5,799 nucleotides of DNA, taken from assembly GCA_016292445.1 (NCBI GenBank), contig JAEDIN010000071.1, positions 1-5,799 on the forward strand. Reading direction: 5' to 3'. This DNA is from Oscillospiraceae bacterium. GTDB lineage: Bacteria > Bacillota > Clostridia > Oscillospirales > Oscillospiraceae. A program made the translations under genes and the position numbers. The notes beneath the pieces were generated by a model, which saw only the letters and a list, made by a program, of their open reading frames with translations, searched no databases and was not told the origin of the DNA. This document shows positions 4,028-5,799 of the stretch, one piece after another (position 1 is the first letter of the stretch; each line of letters starts with the position of its first letter).

Positions 4028-5136
4028 CCGTTATCAACAGGCAGCAGTTTATGAGTGAGCTTTCCAAGCTGCTCACCTTCATGTTCAAGGAGGACAGGAG
4101 CGAGATACTCAAGCAGTACAACGATATGCTTGACAATGCCGAGGACGAGCAGGCGTTGCTTGAGTCCTTTGGCTCCCCCACAAGGCTTGCCGTGGCTATC
4201 TCCCGTAATTATCAACGAGACGAGCGCAAGCTCTCCGTACACGCCGACTCCAAAGACGGCGATAACACCGAGGTTTCAAAGGTCAGACCCGTGATTCCGA
4301 CACCGGCAAAAAAAGCCTCGCAGCCCATTCTCAAGCCCCGGGAGCCCGATGAGAACTCATATGTCGATATCATTGAGGAGATCCGCAGAGAGAAGGCTGC
4401 CGAGGAAGGCATAGAGTACAAGCCCATTTTCTTCAAGGACGAGAAAAAGCCCGAGCCTGAACCCGGGGTTGAGGAAGCTCCCGTCGAAGAACCGGAAACC
4501 GCTCCGGAAGCACCGGTTGAGCAAGCGCAGGAGATGCCTAAAGAGGAGACAGACAAGGAGGAAGCTTCCGCACAGGAAACCGAGGGCGCAGAGGAAACGG
4601 CTGACGAAGCGGCAGAAGCCCCCGAGGAGTCGGAGGAGACCGCAGAGGAAGAAACTCCTGCAGAGGAGACTCCCGCCGAAGAAGCTCCCGTTGAGGATGC
4701 TCCGGCAGAGGAAGCCGAGGAGACCGATATCGTCGTTGAGATAGAAGAGCTTCCCGCAGATGCGGCAGAGGAAGAGCGCGAGGTCAGGACCGTCAAAAAG
4801 ACGAGGATTTTCCCGCTTATCCTTTATGTGATAGTGTCCGTTCCCATCGGCTTGGTGCTGTTGCTTCTGATGCTCGGCATTGAGCTCAGCATATTCGGCG
4901 TCGGTCTGCTCGGACTTAAGGTCGGCTTTGAGCTTCTCGCTTTCACCTTCTCCGGTATGCAGGTATTTGCCGATGTGCTCATATGCCTCGGCGCAACGCT
5001 CGGTGTTCTGGCTCTCGGAGTTCTGGTCACATGGCTCGGAATGTGGCTCATAATCGTGAGCGTGCCCGGACTTATCCGCGGCATTATTAAGCTCGGCAAA
5101 AAGCTCTGCGTCAAGGAGGTCGAGATAGATGACTAA
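4024..5136 (+). CDS. HAAS/DUF1700-like membrane protein with long acidic linker
   Basis: Numbered from GTG 4024 (370 residues). Residues 5-62 match the HAAS/DUF1700 pattern from memory: N-x-x-x-F-x-x-x-L-x-x-x-L near the start, then D-x-x-x-I-L-x-x-Y, a D-x-A-E-D-E turn and an S-F-G-S-P motif (48-52). A basic, proline-containing stretch (to about 110) leads to a very acidic Pro/Ala/Glu linker (about 130-255) with A-E-E-T-P-type repeats, surely disordered. Two long hydrophobic blocks (about 262-285 and 315-348, with a Gly/Leu-rich region between) form the membrane part, followed by a short basic then acidic tail. HAAS proteins commonly sit beside PadR-family regulators and act in envelope-related signalling; no PadR gene is seen here. 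The downstream gene overlaps by 8 nt. The true start is uncertain: an in-frame TGA at 4012 rules out anything earlier, and ATC 4033 is a rare-start alternative that gives an N-terminus typical of the family. The exact role is unknown. Confidence 0.85.
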   Translation: MTVINRQQFMSELSKLLTFMFKEDRSEILKQYNDMLDNAEDEQALLESFGSPTRLAVAISRNYQRDERKLSVHADSKDGDNTEVSKVRPVIPTPAKKASQPILKPREPDENSYVDIIEEIRREKAAEEGIEYKPIFFKDEKKPEPEPGVEEAPVEEPETAPEAPVEQAQEMPKEETDKEEASAQETEGAEETADEAAEAPEESEETAEEETPAEETPAEEAPVEDAPAEEAEETDIVVEIEELPADAAEEEREVRTVKKTRIFPLILYVIVSVPIGLVLLLLMLGIELSIFGVGLLGLKVGFELLAFTFSGMQVFADVLICLGATLGVLALGVLVTWLGMWLIIVSVPGLIRGIIKLGKKLCVKEVEIDD

Positions 5137-5332
5137 GGTATGGAAAATCATCTCCGCTGTCGTGATAATCGCGCTTTTGTTCGGTGCATTGTGCTTGCTG
5201 GTCGGTCTGATCACCGGCGGCAGCACGGAAAGAGTGCTGGGCATATTTAACACGACCTACGACATTGAGGGTCTCAAGCAGGCCTACGAGCAGGCGATTC
5301 AAAACGCATTGAATACTCAGCCCTTGAGCTGA
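5129..5332 (+). CDS. Small single-span membrane protein (67 aa)
   Basis: ATG 5129 overlaps the last 8 nt of the HAAS-type gene. AAGGAGG (5113-5119) lies inside that gene at 9-nt spacing, so translation is probably coupled. Residues 7-29 form one membrane helix after a short Lys-containing N-terminus; a G-G turn and an amphipathic helix (about 44-62) follow. There is no signal peptidase or lipobox motif, and an N-in, C-out topology is inferred. The N-terminal part recalls the start of DUF4097-type proteins often found after DUF1700 genes, but the beta-rich domain of that family is absent. It may therefore be a short remnant or a true small partner of the HAAS protein. No frameshifted continuation is visible before the terminator. 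Confidence 0.8.
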   Translation: MTKVWKIISAVVIIALLFGALCLLVGLITGGSTERVLGIFNTTYDIEGLKQAYEQAIQNALNTQPLS

Positions 5333-5341
5333 CGATAATTA

Positions 5342-5378
5342 CCCCCTATGTAGTATTTTCATTATCCTGCATAGGGGG
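5342..5378 (+). terminator. Terminator of the HAAS operon
   Basis: Arms 5342-5350 and 5370-5378 pair perfectly (9 bp) and can extend by three more pairs (one G-U) toward a 13-nt loop. The following T-rich stretch, CATTGTTTTG, is imperfect. It begins 9 nt after the stop codon of the 67-residue protein. Confidence 0.65.
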
Positions 5379-5670
5379 CATTGTTTTGCTTATAAAGCAG
5401 CTATTTTATTAAGCGGTACTTTTGTTCCGTTTTTCAAATATCCGATGAACAAACGGAGCTGCCGAGCCCTGATTTTTTTATAAATTATGAAAGCGTAACC
5501 TTTTGCGCTTGCAATAGACTACACCCACAGGACTTATTTCTGTATAAGGAATACAACATCATTGATTACACCTTTACAAAGCACAGTATAGCGCTTTTTG
5601 ATCGGTCACAGAAGCTTTTTTATCAGGAAAAACGATTTTCCTGCCCTGAGCAGAAGCGGTAAAACAGAAA
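5379..5670. other. AT-rich intergenic region without a convincing gene
   Basis: This 292-bp stretch has no ORF with a normal start and ribosome binding site. It holds several inverted repeats. Segment 5451-5462 can pair with both ccgttt (5427-5432) and gcagct (5397-5402). A stem at 5411-5419/5424-5432 with one T-T mismatch is followed by T's on +. A perfect 8-bp hairpin lies at 5624-5631/5636-5643. Codon-like text with no stops runs on the + strand from 5396 to 5659. Confidence 0.6.
5396..5662 (+). pseudogene. 88-codon stop-free frame lacking a start (possible gene remnant)
   Basis: The + frame beginning at 5396, just after an in-frame TAA (5393-5395), stays open for 88 codons to TAA at 5660-5662. 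It has no ATG, GTG or TTG and no ribosome binding site. The conceptual product is rich in Phe, Tyr, Lys, Asp and Glu and looks protein-like in its second half, but I recognise no family. It may be the 3' remnant of a decayed gene. A chance open frame in non-coding DNA is at least as likely. Confidence 0.2.
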
Positions 5671-5698
5671 AGCCCCCATCGGGTGACCGATGGGGGCT
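5671..5698 (-). terminator. Intrinsic terminator of the right-edge gene
   Basis: Arms 5671-5682 and 5687-5698 form a perfect 12-bp stem with a 4-nt loop. On the - strand it is followed by TTTTCTGTTTT (counting the last paired base). It lies 19 bp beyond the stop codon of the - strand gene at the window edge. Confidence 0.9.
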
Positions 5699-5717
5699 GC
5701 TATATATGAGATTTGGC

Positions 5718-5799
5718 TTAGAACTTGATCTCCTTGCCTGCCCGGCGCCACTGCTTGAATTCCGCAACAGCGGTGAACAGTGCGTCGGAGGAGGAGTTT
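5718..5799 (-). CDS. C-terminal 26 codons of an unidentified protein (partial)
   Basis: On the - strand a frame enters from the right edge and ends at TAA (5720-5718), followed by a strong terminator. The visible end has three Ser, a helical A-L-F-T-A-V-A-E-F part, and the basic close W-R-R-A-G-K-E-I-K-F. The adjacent terminator and the helical, charged composition support a real gene. It is too short for me to identify. Confidence 0.65.
   Translation of the reverse strand, partial: NSSSDALFTAVAEFKQWRRAGKEIKF

Noticed and set aside
4212..4796. Ser/Ala-rich minus-strand frame and Arg/Lys-rich plus-strand frame (4469-4744) over the acidic linker
   Set aside because: Both are low-complexity shadows of the Glu/Ala/Pro codons of the HAAS-type protein.

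Overview
The window looks like chromosomal sequence from a Gram-positive anaerobe of the class Clostridia, perhaps a gut Ruminococcaceae/Oscillospiraceae-type organism. This is an inference from several signs: moderate-to-high GC coding DNA with AT-rich promoters, strong AAGGAGG-type ribosome binding sites, SigA-like promoters (four found, all with 17-bp spacers), a HAAS/DUF1700-type membrane protein, tRNA genes that encode their CCA ends, and a short archaeal/eukaryotic-type prolyl-tRNA synthetase. No plasmid, phage or transposon genes are visible.

Layout. (1) 1-1122, + strand: the C-terminal 373 residues of a membrane protein with a seven-residue-repeat coiled coil, three membrane segments and a charged coiled-coil tail. 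(2) 1123-1420: no gene, but dense in hairpins. It holds a 59-bp imperfect duplicate of the tRNA-Lys 3' end plus its terminator, and a compact structured segment ending in T5. (3) 1421-1886, - strand: five tRNA genes transcribed in the order Gly(TCC), Arg(TCT), His(GTG), Gln(TTG), Lys(TTT), from a near-consensus promoter at 1914-1942. (4) 2060-2377, + strand: a 105-residue protein of unknown function with its own promoter, ending at a bidirectional terminator. (5) 2432-3868, - strand: proS. (6) 4024-5332, + strand: a two-gene membrane operon (HAAS-type protein, then a 67-residue single-span protein) divergent from proS, with -35 boxes only 14 bp apart. (7) 5379-5670: AT-rich, with no convincing gene but an 88-codon stop-free frame lacking a start. 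(8) 5671-5799: terminator and last 26 codons of a - strand gene.

How the parts relate. The tRNA cluster and proS are translation housekeeping. The HAAS operon is probably an envelope or regulatory module. The oddest part is 1135-1500. There the 3' half of tRNA-Lys and its terminator are duplicated 216 bp apart, a 13-bp piece of the same tRNA occurs inverted between the copies, and the intact tRNA-Lys has an unpaired C-A in its acceptor stem. This could be the scar of an element that used the tRNA 3' end as an attachment site, or a local rearrangement. I found no complete new multi-gene system.
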